Below, in pieces: positions 9,202 through 18,907 of a stretch of DNA of 64,000 nucleotides; position 1 is the first letter of the stretch, and each line of letters starts with the position of its first letter. This DNA is from Nostoc sp. LPT (GTDB taxonomy: Bacteria > Cyanobacteriota > Cyanobacteriia > Cyanobacteriales > Nostocaceae). Position numbers and translations under genes: made by a program. Below the pieces are notes generated by a model, which made no database searches, was not told where the DNA came from, and was given only the letters and a program-made list of their open reading frames with translations. The stretch is taken from assembly GCF_017115165.1 (NCBI RefSeq), contig NZ_JABXKF010000169.1, positions 1 through 64,000 on the forward strand. The letters are read 5' to 3'.

Positions 9202-10971
9202 ATGCAATTAAGAGATTCTCTGCGCCGGACAAAAATTGTCGCTACTATTGGCCCCGCCACTAGCAGTCCTGAAATGCTCAAGGCGATTATTGAAGCGGGA
9301 GCCACGACGCTGCGGCTAAACTTCTCCCACGGAACTCATGCCGACCATCAGCGTAGTATTCGCTTAATTCGGCAAACCGCTTTTGAACTAAATCAGCCAG
9401 TGGCTATTCTCCAAGACTTGCAGGGCCCAAAAATTCGCTTGGGAAAGTTTGACAACGGATCTATAGTTTTGGCAAAAGGCGATCGCTTTACCTTGACAAA
9501 TCGTCCGGTGATCGGTACGCAAGAAATTAGCTGTGTCACCTACGATTATTTGGCCGAAGAAGTCCCAGTTGGGGCAAAAATCCTCCTTGATGATGGACGA
9601 GTAGAAATGCTGGTGGAGGAAATTAACCGGGACAAAGGTGATTTGCATTGTCGCGTCACCGTACCTGGTAAACTTTCTAACAACAAAGGCGTAAACTTTC
9701 CTGGCGTTTACCTGTCAATTAAGGCAATGACCGACAAAGACCGAGAGGATCTAATGTTTGGTCTAGATCAGGGTGTTGATTGGGTGGCACTTTCCTTTGT
9801 CCGCAATCCCCAGGACATGATCGAAATTAAAGAACTAATTTCCAGTACAGGCAAGCAAGTGCCAGTGGTTGCCAAAATTGAAAAGCATGAAGCTATTGAA
9901 CAAATGGAAGCGGTTCTGGCTTTGTGTGATGGTGTGATGGTTGCCAGAGGTGACTTAGGGGTGGAATTGCCAGCCGAAGATGTTCCAGTACTCCAAAAGC
10001 GGCTAATTGCGACAGCAAATCGCTTGGGAATTCCCATCATCACCGCTACTCAAATGTTAGATAGCATGGTGAGCAATCCCCGTCCCACTCGCGCTGAAGT
10101 ATCGGATGTGGCAAACGCGATTTTAGATGGCACGGACGCGGTGATGCTCTCCAATGAAACCGCCGTGGGTAGCTTCCCTGTAGAAGCAGTGGCAACGATG
10201 GCGCGAATTGCCGAACGTATGGAGCAGGAAGAAGCCCAACACTTAAACCTACGTTCTGTGAGAGATGCCCGCCGCTCCATTCCTAATGCGATTAGTCAAG
10301 CTGTTGGTCAAATTGCCGAACAACTAGGTGCAGCGGCAATTATGACCCTAACGCAAACGGGGGCAACAGCTCGCAATGTCTCTAAGTTTCGTCCTCATAC
10401 ACCAATTTTGGCAGTGACACCCCATGTAAATGTAGCGCGGCAGCTACAGATGGTGTGGGGAGTCAAACCGCTGTTGGTGCTAGGATTACCTTCCACTGGT
10501 CAGACATTTCAAGCTGCAATTAACGTGGCTCAGGAACTTCAGTTACTGTCCCAGGGAGATTTAGTAGTGATGACCGCTGGCACACTCCAGGGGATTTCTG
10601 GCTCTACAGATTTGATTAAGGTAGAGGTGGTAACGGCAGTACTAGGTCACGGAATTGGACTGGGACAAGGTTCAGTAAGTGGTCGCGCACGGGTAGCTAG
10701 TACTGGCATGGATGTGAGTAACTTTAATCCCGGAGACATATTGGTTGCACCCCGCACTAGTGCCGATTTTGTTGAAGCAATTCGGAAAGCGGCCGGGATT
10801 ATTACGGAAGAAGAAAGTCTCACAAGTCACGCAGCAGTGATTGGCTTGCGTCTCGGTGTACCAGTGATTGTCGGCGTGAAGCAAGCAACGCAGGTGATTC
10901 GGGACGGAGCGATTATAACGCTGGATCTGCAACGGGGTTTGATTTACTCTGGGGCGGTGAGAACAGCTTAG
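9202..10971 (+). CDS. pyk: Pyruvate kinase with C-terminal PEP-utiliser domain
   Basis: It catalyses PEP + ADP to pyruvate + ATP in glycolysis. The 589-residue protein has the barrel (RLNFSHGTHADHQ at 38-50, the K+/PEP site; KIEKHEAIEQM; MVARGDLGVELPAEDVP near 248), the inserted B domain, and the regulatory C domain. A tail with GRARVAS and ESLTSHAAVIGLRLGVPVIVG (around 540-560) is the PEP-utiliser swivelling-domain fold found in long Bacillus and cyanobacterial pyruvate kinases. Whether the His in TSHAA is ever phosphorylated here is unknown. The gene ends beside a tandem repeat. Confidence 0.95.
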   Translation: MQLRDSLRRTKIVATIGPATSSPEMLKAIIEAGATTLRLNFSHGTHADHQRSIRLIRQTAFELNQPVAILQDLQGPKIRLGKFDNGSIVLAKGDRFTLTNRPVIGTQEISCVTYDYLAEEVPVGAKILLDDGRVEMLVEEINRDKGDLHCRVTVPGKLSNNKGVNFPGVYLSIKAMTDKDREDLMFGLDQGVDWVALSFVRNPQDMIEIKELISSTGKQVPVVAKIEKHEAIEQMEAVLALCDGVMVARGDLGVELPAEDVPVLQKRLIATANRLGIPIITATQMLDSMVSNPRPTRAEVSDVANAILDGTDAVMLSNETAVGSFPVEAVATMARIAERMEQEEAQHLNLRSVRDARRSIPNAISQAVGQIAEQLGAAAIMTLTQTGATARNVSKFRPHTPILAVTPHVNVARQLQMVWGVKPLLVLGLPSTGQTFQAAINVAQELQLLSQGDLVVMTAGTLQGISGSTDLIKVEVVTAVLGHGIGLGQGSVSGRARVASTGMDVSNFNPGDILVAPRTSADFVEAIRKAAGIITEEESLTSHAAVIGLRLGVPVIVGVKQATQVIRDGAIITLDLQRGLIYSGAVRTA

Positions 10972-11005
10972 GGGAGCAGGGGAGCAGGGGAGCAGGGGAG
11001 CAGAG
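10972..11005. repeat. Tandem repeat, unit GGGGAGCA, about four copies
   Basis: The octamer GGGGAGCA is repeated about four times immediately after the pyk stop codon, then degenerates into CAGAGGAG. It is a short tandem repeat of the kind common between genes in Nostoc. Confidence 0.85.
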
Positions 11006-11062
11006 GAGAAGTTCAGTAAGTTTTTCCCCTCTGCCTCTTCTGCCCCATGCCCAATGCCCCTT

Positions 11063-12844
11063 TTAAACAGTTGCGATCGCAGCCCCAAGCCATCCAGCAA
11101 AGTTTTGCTGCTGTGTGGAGTTAGGATGCTCAACAGGCTTTACCTGATACCGAGTCGGATGTGGTGATTTGAGGGTGATGAAATAAGTACGGAGTTCGTC
11201 TTGGTGAAAAACTGCAACTTCGATTGTATCGTTTGGTTGGTAATCTTTCAGGCGATCACTTAAGCTACCTGCCGTTATTTTAATCCCATCAATTGCTAAC
11301 AACTCATCACCTGCATCAATTCTCCCTACTTGTGCAGGTGAACCAATTTCCACAAACTTAACCATCTCCCGCCCATTTTCTGTATTTATTCTCACGCCCA
11401 GGTAAGGTTCTTCTTGCTGCTCGGCTACCAACTGCAAGCCAAAGGGTTCTAAATACTGATTGAAAGGCAAATCATCAGTACTATCAATGTAGCGTTTAAA
11501 GAAATCAGTCAAATCGATTCCGGCAACAGATTCGATAACTTCTTGCAACTGCTCTGGGGTATAGCCAATTTCATCTTGCCCAAATTGCTGCCACATTTTC
11601 AGCATCACGTCATCAAGGGAGTGCTGATTGTTGTGAGTAGAGCGAATCAGCAAATCCAGCAGCAACGATACCATTTCTCCTTTTAAATAGTAGGAAATTT
11701 GGGAATTACCGCTATTGGCATCCGGGCGATAGAGTTTTATCCAAGCATCAAAACTCGACTCGGAAACAGGTTGTACCTTGCGCCCTGGTGTCATTTCATA
11801 TCTAGTAATTTCCTTACCCAAGTTATTTAAATACGACTTAACATCAAAAATTCCCGCCCGCAAAGGAATTAACAAGTCGTAGTAACTAGTAGTACCCTCA
11901 CAAAACCACAATGATGGTGTATAGTTTTCTTGGTCGTAATCAAAAACCTCTAATGCTTTTGGGCGAATTCGCTTGACATTCCACAAGTGAAAGAACTCGT
12001 GTGCAACTAATTGAAGAAAGCGATCGTACTTATCCTGAGCGCGAAACCCAAAACACTGGTAAATCAAGGAGCAAGAGTCTTTATGCTCCAAACCACCAAA
12101 AGCTTGGCTAAATAAATGTAGCAGAAACACGTATCGTTGATATGGCAAACCGCCGAACATCTGCGCTTCTACTTGGACAATTTTTTGGATATCAGCAATC
12201 AGTTGCTGAACTTGGTAATTACCTTGCCCCCAGATTGCCAGTTCATGGGGTTTTCCTAATACCTCAAATTTATACAATTGGTGGCTACCAATTTCAAAAG
12301 GAGTATCCACTAAAGTATCAAAATCGCCAGCGAAAAAAGTATTCTTTTCCTCAGCAACGGATGGTAGGGCAGTAGTTACCTGCCATTCTGGGCGTGGTGG
12401 TACGATGGTGACGCGAATAGGTTGCTTATCCCAGCCAGGTATTCTAAAAAATAGTGCCGCACCGTTAAAATAACCGTGGGTGCTATCTAAGTGATTTGTT
12501 CGTACCGATAGCTCATTGGCAAAAATGCGGTAACGTACAGTTAATTCTGAAACATCTATTTTGTCTATCTGCCAGTAATTTTTACCGATTTTCCGCCAAT
12601 TTAAAGGCTTATTCTCTGCAAAAGCCTCAAAATCCTGTAAATTCTTCGCGTATTCCCGGACTAAATAGGAACCAGGTGTCCACACTGGCAGTTTTAAATC
12701 GAGAATCGGTGAGGAGTAATCGACAAGGTGTAAAGTAACCTCAAACAGATGGGTTTCTGGTTGGGACATTGCCACCAGATAATGAATCCTTGGCTCGGTT
12801 TCTTGGAGGTAGGTGTTGGGGCGAGTTGCTGTTGCTTCAGTCAT
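11063..12844 (-). CDS. M61 family (glycyl aminopeptidase-like) peptidase with PDZ domain
   Basis: The protein has an N-terminal beta-sandwich (LPVWTPGSYLVREYAKN), a thermolysin-like catalytic region with HEFFHLWNVKR (the HExxH zinc motif, about residue 280) and the third-ligand segment FCEGTTSYYDLL. A C-terminal PDZ domain (YLGVRINTENGRE, GSPAQVGRIDAGDELLAIDG) follows. This is the full M61 layout at about 593 residues. It is cytosolic as far as the N-terminus shows. I prefer the ATG at 12842-12844; the frame runs 24 bases further up to a TTG. Substrates of cyanobacterial M61 enzymes are unknown. Confidence 0.88.
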   Translation of the reverse strand: MTEATATRPNTYLQETEPRIHYLVAMSQPETHLFEVTLHLVDYSSPILDLKLPVWTPGSYLVREYAKNLQDFEAFAENKPLNWRKIGKNYWQIDKIDVSELTVRYRIFANELSVRTNHLDSTHGYFNGAALFFRIPGWDKQPIRVTIVPPRPEWQVTTALPSVAEEKNTFFAGDFDTLVDTPFEIGSHQLYKFEVLGKPHELAIWGQGNYQVQQLIADIQKIVQVEAQMFGGLPYQRYVFLLHLFSQAFGGLEHKDSCSLIYQCFGFRAQDKYDRFLQLVAHEFFHLWNVKRIRPKALEVFDYDQENYTPSLWFCEGTTSYYDLLIPLRAGIFDVKSYLNNLGKEITRYEMTPGRKVQPVSESSFDAWIKLYRPDANSGNSQISYYLKGEMVSLLLDLLIRSTHNNQHSLDDVMLKMWQQFGQDEIGYTPEQLQEVIESVAGIDLTDFFKRYIDSTDDLPFNQYLEPFGLQLVAEQQEEPYLGVRINTENGREMVKFVEIGSPAQVGRIDAGDELLAIDGIKITAGSLSDRLKDYQPNDTIEVAVFHQDELRTYFITLKSPHPTRYQVKPVEHPNSTQQQNFAGWLGAAIATV

Positions 12845-12961
12845 CTTGCGTGCTGAGTTAATAATCAATGGGTAATTTTCCCATCATGACAAATTTGCTT
12901 TTAACATCGCACACAAACAGTTTTTCATTCGTCATCATCCAAAATCTCTGGCGTTAAACTT

Positions 12962-13005
12962 ACAAAGAAACAAGCTACGCAAAGCTTCTTGTAGAGAATC
13001 GGATA
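12962..13005. repeat. SDR-like fragment
   Basis: AAGCTACGCAAAGCTTCTTGTAGAGAA lies in the short spacer between two minus-strand genes and is close in sequence to the dispersed repeats at about 52.33 and 0.55 kb. Confidence 0.4.
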
Positions 13006-13011
13006 AAGCAA

Positions 13012-13695
13012 TTACACTTTGCCAGCCAAGTTCATCAACTGTTTGAAGTTCACAAGATAAGTGATGTTGTTGGCGCTATCAATTTTTATCCACCCTTTTT
13101 CATGTAGTTTTTCCATGATTTTGGTGGTTTCTTCAACGCCGATTTCTGTCACCTCTGCTAAATCTTTAAAGGGAATGTTAAAAATTTCTCTTCCTAAGTC
13201 TGATTCCTGACCATAGCTTTCACCCAAAGTCACTAGGGTATAGGCGAGTTTGACCGCTGGTGGTGAAGACCGCATTTGTAAGCGCAGGTTAATTTGCCGT
13301 AATCGCCGCACCATCAGTTGCAACATTCGGTGATGTAACTGTGGGTCTTTAAACAATATTTGAATAAACCGCTCTCTGGAGATACTAAGCAACTTCACGC
13401 GTGAAAGGGCAATGACATCAGTTGAGCGTGGAGATTCATCCAAAATTGCCATTTCTCCAAAAAAATCGCCACGACCAAAAATTGCCAGAGCTACTGAATC
13501 TTCCCCGACGGTACGCCGGACTTTGACCCAACCAGAAACTACGAAGTAAACGGCGTTACCCCAGGCATCTTCCATCACAACGGCTCGCCCAGATGGATAT
13601 TCATGTTCAATTGCAACGTTGAGTAGCCATTCCAATGTCTGTGGATTGGCTGTACTCATTAAGGGGAAAAGTTCACTAAAAACCTCAGTTAGCAT
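13012..13695 (-). CDS. Crp/Fnr family transcriptional regulator
   Basis: The 227-residue protein has an N-terminal cyclic-nucleotide-binding fold (GNAVYFVVSGWVKVRR, FGRGDFFGEMAILDESPRST with the GE(M/L)A...RS phosphate-binding signature). A dimerisation helix (RRLRQINLRLQMRS) follows, then a C-terminal winged helix (FKDLAEVTEIGVEETTKIMEKLHEKGWI). The RS element suggests that cAMP or cGMP could bind, though this is an inference. The recognition helix differs from NtcA, so I do not assign it there. Targets are not visible from the window. Confidence 0.85.
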   Translation of the reverse strand: MLTEVFSELFPLMSTANPQTLEWLLNVAIEHEYPSGRAVVMEDAWGNAVYFVVSGWVKVRRTVGEDSVALAIFGRGDFFGEMAILDESPRSTDVIALSRVKLLSISRERFIQILFKDPQLHHRMLQLMVRRLRQINLRLQMRSSPPAVKLAYTLVTLGESYGQESDLGREIFNIPFKDLAEVTEIGVEETTKIMEKLHEKGWIKIDSANNITYLVNFKQLMNLAGKV

Positions 13696-13884
13696 GAAAT
13701 ATTTGCAACAATAGGATTTAAGAGCGGGAAACTAACTTTGCTACTATTAAGTTTGTTTAAACCGTAATCTTACTCAGAATACGATCGCAAAATTTGTATT
13801 TATTTAGAGATGAATCTCTAAGCTTTATCAGTCTAGGATTCCATTACAACATAACAATTATGTATGCGAACGAAATCAGCGTTT

Positions 13885-15153
13885 TCACTTACTGACTGAT
13901 GATTTACTCTTTGTTGGTAGATTGCTATCTAGTGCCAGTATTTTGATCTGTTGGTCTAAATTTTTCACTAATTGATTCAGGGCAACTAAAGCCTCTAATT
14001 GCTGAGAATCAAGGTTGGGATTGAGTAAAAGTCGTTCTTGTAGTTCATATAACTTGATGCTTAGTTGCTGAGAAATTCCTAAAGCATCGCGGCTTAGACG
14101 TGTTAACTGGTGTTGTTGATAGAATTTTAATGCTGCTCCCCGCAATACTTGGAGTGTTGCCTCTTCGCCATAGATTCCCGGCATGACTCGCAAGCGTAAT
14201 AATAAGCGATTTTTTTGATACACGTATTCCTTTTCTACCTGTTTTGGTTCTGCAACCGTGATGATAGGCAGGGAAGCAAACCGCTTTAATTCATTCAGTA
14301 CTCCTTGGAAAACTGAGAGCGGTAGTTTGTCTAATATAGACTGCAAAACTCCATTGTCACTCCACAGTATTCTGCCTTCATAAGCTTGTCTTTCTAAGTA
14401 CAGACGACCAATTCCCCCAGCCAGGATTCGCCCTAGTAATTCTTCTAGTAATTTTTTGGGTGAGAGTGTTTTTATAAACTCAATCTGACTCAGTAGTTCG
14501 GAAGTTTGTGTGGGAAAAATAGGTAAATTGTTTGATGATGTGGCTTCAGAATTCTCTCCCGGTTGAGTTCTGGAAATAGGGATCAAGAACGTCGTAGTTT
14601 GAGATGATTGGTCTAGCTCTGGGATAGGATGCAAGTCTACCCCCTGTCCAGAATTTTGACGCTTTTGTGTCTGAAATACTATCAATATTGGTTGTTGATT
14701 TGATTCCGAGTCGGCATCTAGGGAAGGACTAGGTGTGTCAGCAATCGTAGCTGGTCTATTTGTTGGGCAAGAGTCCACTATTGCCTGATGCACAAGTTTA
14801 GCATCTAGCTGGGATGTATTTTTATGGTTGAGGTAGGCTGATAGTATTCTGCGGTGGGCATCAGCTGCGATCGCCTCAATCATCATTGTGCAATTGATAG
14901 AAGACAAAATGCGACCAACGTAATCTAGGGCTTCGCTCTCTTCTGGATGAACCATGCCTAGCAAGAGGTTTTTGTCTTCTAATCCAAAAGGTAAAATTTG
15001 ATGGTAGAGGCAAGCTTCAAAGGACAAAAGATTATCAATCAGGTGGAATATTTGCTCGCGATCGCCTCCTGACTCCCACCTAGTTTGAGCTGCGGTTAAC
15101 ATTTGCTGTCCATTTGCTGCGGTATCATTTAGTTCGCCCTTTGAAGACAACAT
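13885..15153 (-). CDS. GspE/PilB N-terminal-like protein lacking the ATPase core
   Basis: The 422-residue protein has a GspE/PilB N-terminal-like segment (HQILPFGLEDKNLLLGMVHP, then ALDYVGRILSSINCTMMIEA). A Ser/Thr/Gln-rich linker follows, then a segment resembling the pre-ATPase domain of PilB (LLEELLGRILAGGIGRLYLE through LRLRVMPGIYGEEATLQVLR). No Walker A motif follows; instead it ends in a coiled coil (ISQQLSIKLYELQERL, ALVALNQLVKNLDQQIKILA). It cannot be an active motor. It lies downstream of a HetZ-related gene in the same direction, an order that resembles hetZ-patU. Whether it is PatU-related is an inference I could not test. Confidence 0.6.
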   Translation of the reverse strand: MLSSKGELNDTAANGQQMLTAAQTRWESGGDREQIFHLIDNLLSFEACLYHQILPFGLEDKNLLLGMVHPEESEALDYVGRILSSINCTMMIEAIAADAHRRILSAYLNHKNTSQLDAKLVHQAIVDSCPTNRPATIADTPSPSLDADSESNQQPILIVFQTQKRQNSGQGVDLHPIPELDQSSQTTTFLIPISRTQPGENSEATSSNNLPIFPTQTSELLSQIEFIKTLSPKKLLEELLGRILAGGIGRLYLERQAYEGRILWSDNGVLQSILDKLPLSVFQGVLNELKRFASLPIITVAEPKQVEKEYVYQKNRLLLRLRVMPGIYGEEATLQVLRGAALKFYQQHQLTRLSRDALGISQQLSIKLYELQERLLLNPNLDSQQLEALVALNQLVKNLDQQIKILALDSNLPTKSKSSVSK

Positions 15154-15439
15154 AGATTTGATTCGTTGGTGTTTACTTATATTTTGCCTCTAATTAAATA
15201 GGTAGTTAATAAAGATACTTTGTTAGATTGTTAAAATTTCAATTATATATACTTAAGTAAATATAAGTAGAAGATGAATTTTAGATTATGGACTGGGGAT
15301 AATACTGAGGATTGGGCAAAAGAGTGCTGTAAGCGGATAGCTAGGGTTGAGCCAGTGCTGAGTTTTGTTTATCTCCTTGTCTCCCGTTTCTCTACCTCCT
15401 CTGCTCCCCACTCCCCCATGCTCCATTTTCCACTACAGG

Positions 15440-16573
15440 CTACTCCTGGGTTCTTAAAGCTTGGGCTGCAAGATAGACTTTCGTCCATTCGCCTAGCACT
15501 TGATGGGTTTTGAGTTTTAACTGTTCGGCTATGGCTTCTATTGAATTATCCGCTCTCCGCAAATTTAGGATCTGCCGCCCTAGAGGAGTCAATTTTTCAT
15601 CAAGTTGCTGCCATTGGTTTTGCGTTAATCCCAAGTTATGTTCTTGCAAGGAAATTGAGAGCCAGTTGTCTACGAGTTCTGGATTACCTTTGAGGGCAAA
15701 AACACGTACAGCATGGTAACTAATTTTTTCTCGCAGACGGTAGACTTCTTTAGTCTGCTTATTCAGTTTTTTGGCAATCTCTTCCTGGGACTTACCTTGC
15801 AGATACAGCCGTAGCCATTCCACTGCTTCTGTGCCGAGATTTTCTTGTAAATAATTTTCAAATTCTTTTTGTACTGACTGGCGCAGCCCCTGTTGTTCCT
15901 CTATTTGTTGTGCTTCTTGATATTCTGCGATCGCCTGACTATCGACTAAGTTAACTCGATTGTCACTGTCCTCTGTAAGAACTTCTTCTGACACTAGTCT
16001 AACCAAGTCACGGCCTGGCACTTGGGTTAAACCACCGCGCTGAGTGCGACGCAAATAATTCACAAATCGGTAAGCTAATAGGGGTTGATTCCGTACTGGC
16101 CGCAGACAATATTCTTCTACGCTGGCGAATAACAGAGCATCTCCCAATCGTCTATCGGTTGTATATTTGGCAATATCAACCATTTGTTGTTGCATTTGAC
16201 TGTCGCTTTGGAGTAACTCTTGGAGTACTTCTTGTAATACGTCCATTACACTACGCTGGCGATCGCGGCTGAGGGAAACCCAAGTCTGAATTTTATTCCG
16301 TAATGTTACTAAACTCCCCAATCGGGTTATCAAGTTGCGATAAGCACGTTCTCGCCCCAGCCCCAAGTAGCGTTGACGTAAAATCCTCCAACGATATTCC
16401 ATCGCTTGCTTGGCGATATCGAGTTCTTTAGGATTAAACAGATCGAACCGTTTTGAGTCAGATCCTAACAGCCAGAGAATAATGCTTTGCCTCGCGGCTT
16501 CATTTTGGTCTGGACATTCTACAGCCAAGCGCTTTTGCCAATCTAGAGCCAGTTTTTTCACATCCATTGTCAT
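15440..16573 (-). CDS. HetZ-related protein with helix-turn-helix segments
   Basis: The C-terminal 150 residues (LYLQGKSQEEIAKKLNKQTK, then ISYHAVRVFAL, LVDNWLSISL, NLGLTQNQWQQL, LTPLGRQILNLRRADNSIEA) follow the same block pattern I associate with HetZ, a regulator of heterocyst differentiation. Two sigma-like HTH segments are visible (SQEEIAKKLNKQTKEVYRLR and SIEAIAEQLKLKTHQVLGEW). The N-terminal half differs, so I call it a paralogue rather than HetZ itself. I chose the ATG at 16571-16573, which has GAGGAA upstream; the frame extends 63 bases further. It is probably a DNA-binding regulator. Confidence 0.6.
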   Translation of the reverse strand: MTMDVKKLALDWQKRLAVECPDQNEAARQSIILWLLGSDSKRFDLFNPKELDIAKQAMEYRWRILRQRYLGLGRERAYRNLITRLGSLVTLRNKIQTWVSLSRDRQRSVMDVLQEVLQELLQSDSQMQQQMVDIAKYTTDRRLGDALLFASVEEYCLRPVRNQPLLAYRFVNYLRRTQRGGLTQVPGRDLVRLVSEEVLTEDSDNRVNLVDSQAIAEYQEAQQIEEQQGLRQSVQKEFENYLQENLGTEAVEWLRLYLQGKSQEEIAKKLNKQTKEVYRLREKISYHAVRVFALKGNPELVDNWLSISLQEHNLGLTQNQWQQLDEKLTPLGRQILNLRRADNSIEAIAEQLKLKTHQVLGEWTKVYLAAQALRTQE

Positions 16574-16639
16574 AGTGAGATTGCATTCCTCGAAACTCAA
16601 TTTTGAAGTTTGCATCACAACCCCCATTCGCCCCACCTA

Positions 16640-17891
16640 ATTGTTTAACTGGCAGCTGCCCAGATTTCATGAGTTTCATGAAAATAGCTCAGTGATTCTA
16701 CTTTTATTACGTCTAAATTCACTAAAATTATGCAGAAATTTCTACATTGATGTTTTGCTTGCAGTGAAAATTGTCCAAAACCAATGTATATCAAGCATTT
16801 GGGGGCATTCTATTAATTTAGCTTTTTTGTAAAGTTATGTTTTGTAGTTGAGAACAGAAATCTGCTTAAAGTGGTAAAGGTACATATTGCACGAAATGTA
16901 TCGCGGAAATTTGACATTTTGTAACAGATTGAGGAACGAATCTAATTTAACTCAATGTCAGACGTTATTCCACCCGTATAAGTTTCAACCCTCTACAACC
17001 CCTTACGTAGGAGAATACTTAGTTAAATCTAAATATCCTTGGTATTAATGAGATTTTGCCCTAGAAAATTCCCCAACCCCTCTGTTAACAATTCACGCAT
17101 TCACGCATTCACGCATTCAAACATTTTAGACATTTCAGACGAACGCGAGTGCGTCTCTAAGAGTTGAGAAGTGCCAACTCCTGCGGGGAGACGCCAAGGG
17201 CGATGCGCTCTTTAAGAGCGTTGTGGCAACTACGTTCCATTTAAACCCCCACTGAAAATGATTTGGAGGCGGAGTGGCTCCGACTCCGCGCTACATCTAG
17301 ATGTAGGGGTTTTAAACCCTTTAATTTACGATAAATTGACTTAATTCCCTGTTTTTTAAAGATGATCGCGCTTTAGCTGAATCGTATTAAGTCACATTTT
17401 CTAATCTGATATTTGTTGGTTTTATTAAATGTATCTACGGTAATTAGCGGTTTCAGAGGTTGTTTGTTTGGTAAGTAGTTGTATAAAATCTTAGATAAAT
17501 ACTATCGCTATAGCGTGGAATTAGTCTCAGTATCTTATGTAGCGATGTCTACGACGGGCTACGCCTACGCTATTTTGGATAGTAAAGATTGATGATAGGC
17601 AAATTTATTTTTTTTAAACTAGCTTCAGTCACAACTACACCTTTAATATTGCTAAGTTATTCTTAAAGCTTTTATATTCCTAAAAATGAATAGTCAACAG
17701 TCAATATTGGTTTTGACTATTGACTCTGACTGTTGTTTTCCTTCTGCTTCAAAATTTAACTTATGCAAAATCTAAAAACAGAAAGAATGTAATTCTCTAA
17801 AGTTTTGATAATCAGAAGTCTGACAAGAAACTTCTCTTTAAATTCATTTATGGGAATTTTTTGTTTTGAATTCCCCTGCAGGAGGTTAAAT
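16640..17891. other. 1.25-kb gene-free, AT-rich repeat region
   Basis: No convincing gene is seen; a 63-codon frame at 16641 has no homology I recognise. Contents include an 8-bp tandem ATTCACGC repeated about 3.5 times at 17091-17118. Dispersed-repeat DNA lies at about 17140-17225. An SDR copy (GCGATGTCTACGACGGGC and onward to GCCTACGC) lies at 17542-17570. A hairpin at 17695-17735 has CAACAGTC pairing with GACTGTTG followed by TTTT, and a weaker GGGAATT/AATTCCC hairpin at 17852-17875 lies just 3' of ccmK4 and could end its transcript. Confidence 0.6.
17091..17118. repeat. Tandem repeat, unit ATTCACGC
   Basis: Three and a half direct copies of ATTCACGC are seen in a row. Confidence 0.9.
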
Positions 17892-18239
17892 CTATCGATT
17901 GTTCGATCTAACAATCGGATTTTCTACAGATTCTCGATACCCTTGGACTTGTGCTGTGTAGGCAATTGGTAGAACAGCTTCAACGTTTTCATGGGGACGA
18001 GGAATAATCACCCAGGATTCTAGGGTACCGCCATAAACATTTTCTGCAGCTTCAATACCGGCAGCCATAGCGGCTTTTACTTCAGAAACATCGCCACGAA
18101 TATTAACTGTAAAACGAGCGCTACCTACTCTGATATAACCAACAAGGGTAACTCGACCAGCTTTTACCATCGCATCTGCTGCTGCTAGCACCGCAGGAAA
18201 ACCTTTCGTTTCAAGTGCTCCAATTGCCTGTAATGACAT
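17892..18239 (-). CDS. ccmK4: Carboxysome shell protein CcmK4 (BMC domain)
   Basis: This 115-residue single-BMC protein begins [20 protein letters not shown] and contains [19 protein letters not shown] and [17 protein letters not shown], which are CcmK4-type blocks. It would form hexamers in the facets of the beta-carboxysome shell. AGGAGATTAATA before the ATG is a good ribosome site. It sits 82 bases downstream of ccmK3, as in the ccmK3-ccmK4 satellite locus of other beta-cyanobacteria. The C-terminal tail is about 12 residues longer than the core fold. Confidence 0.93.
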   Translation of the reverse strand: MSLQAIGALETKGFPAVLAAADAMVKAGRVTLVGYIRVGSARFTVNIRGDVSEVKAAMAAGIEAAENVYGGTLESWVIIPRPHENVEAVLPIAYTAQVQGYRESVENPIVRSNNR

Positions 18240-18321
18240 TATTAATCTCCTGTATGAATAAACTGGGGGCTACAAGTTAATTGTACGAAGCTTCGCTACA
18301 GATAATGAATAGCAAAATTGC

Positions 18322-18633
18322 TTAGAAGATGCGGAAAGGTTCTGATTCCTCAGTGAAATGGATTGGTAATATGGTTTCGACATTTTCTGGGGGATTGGGA
18401 ACGATGTAGTGGGTAATTACTGTACCAACTTTTACTTCCTCTCCAGCTGCGATTCCGGCTTCAACAGCTCTATTTACTTCAGAAACGTGTCCCCGGACGG
18501 CGACTAACAAGCGAGCGCTTTCCGCTTGACCATAATACACAATTGTGACTTCGGCAGCTTTGACCATTGCATCTGCTGCTGCTAAGACACTCGGAAAACC
18601 TAAAGTTTCAATTACGCCAACCGCCATTGGCAT
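18322..18633 (-). CDS. ccmK3: Carboxysome shell protein CcmK3 (BMC domain)
   Basis: The 103-residue BMC protein begins MPMAVGVIETLGFPSVLAAA and carries LLVAVRGHVSEVNRAVEAG and HYIVPNPPENVETILPIHF. The divergent pore region and the PNPPENV segment are typical of CcmK3, which is known in other species to assemble with CcmK4 into mixed hexamers. GGAG lies eight bases before the ATG. It is first in the pair and probably shares a transcript with ccmK4. Confidence 0.92.
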   Translation of the reverse strand: MPMAVGVIETLGFPSVLAAADAMVKAAEVTIVYYGQAESARLLVAVRGHVSEVNRAVEAGIAAGEEVKVGTVITHYIVPNPPENVETILPIHFTEESEPFRIF

Positions 18634-18742
18634 GGCATTAGCTCCTGGATTAAAGGATAAGCGATTTTAATTGTACGTGGCTTTAGTCCCCATTTTGACA
18701 TTTTGGAAAACTTTCTTTGATGCCATATTTTTTGGGGGAGTA

Positions 18743-18765
18743 GAGACGCGATTTATCGCGTCTTT
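18743..18765. terminator. Palindrome with T-run, possible terminator or repeat
   Basis: AGACGCGAT and ATCGCGTCT form a nearly perfect stem with a two-base loop, followed by TTTT. A related sequence (CAGACGC..GCGTCTG) recurs at about 21.88 kb, so it is also a dispersed palindrome. Confidence 0.5.
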
Positions 18766-18907
18766 TGGGAGTTAGAATATTTTGATAGCCCACTGGTTTA
18801 TATTTTATATATTACAAATAATACCTCAGCATCTTAGTTTGTGTAACTTTATTGTTTAACAAAATCAGTTATGCGTGGAAGCAAGCTAGTACGATAAACT
18901 GAAATTT

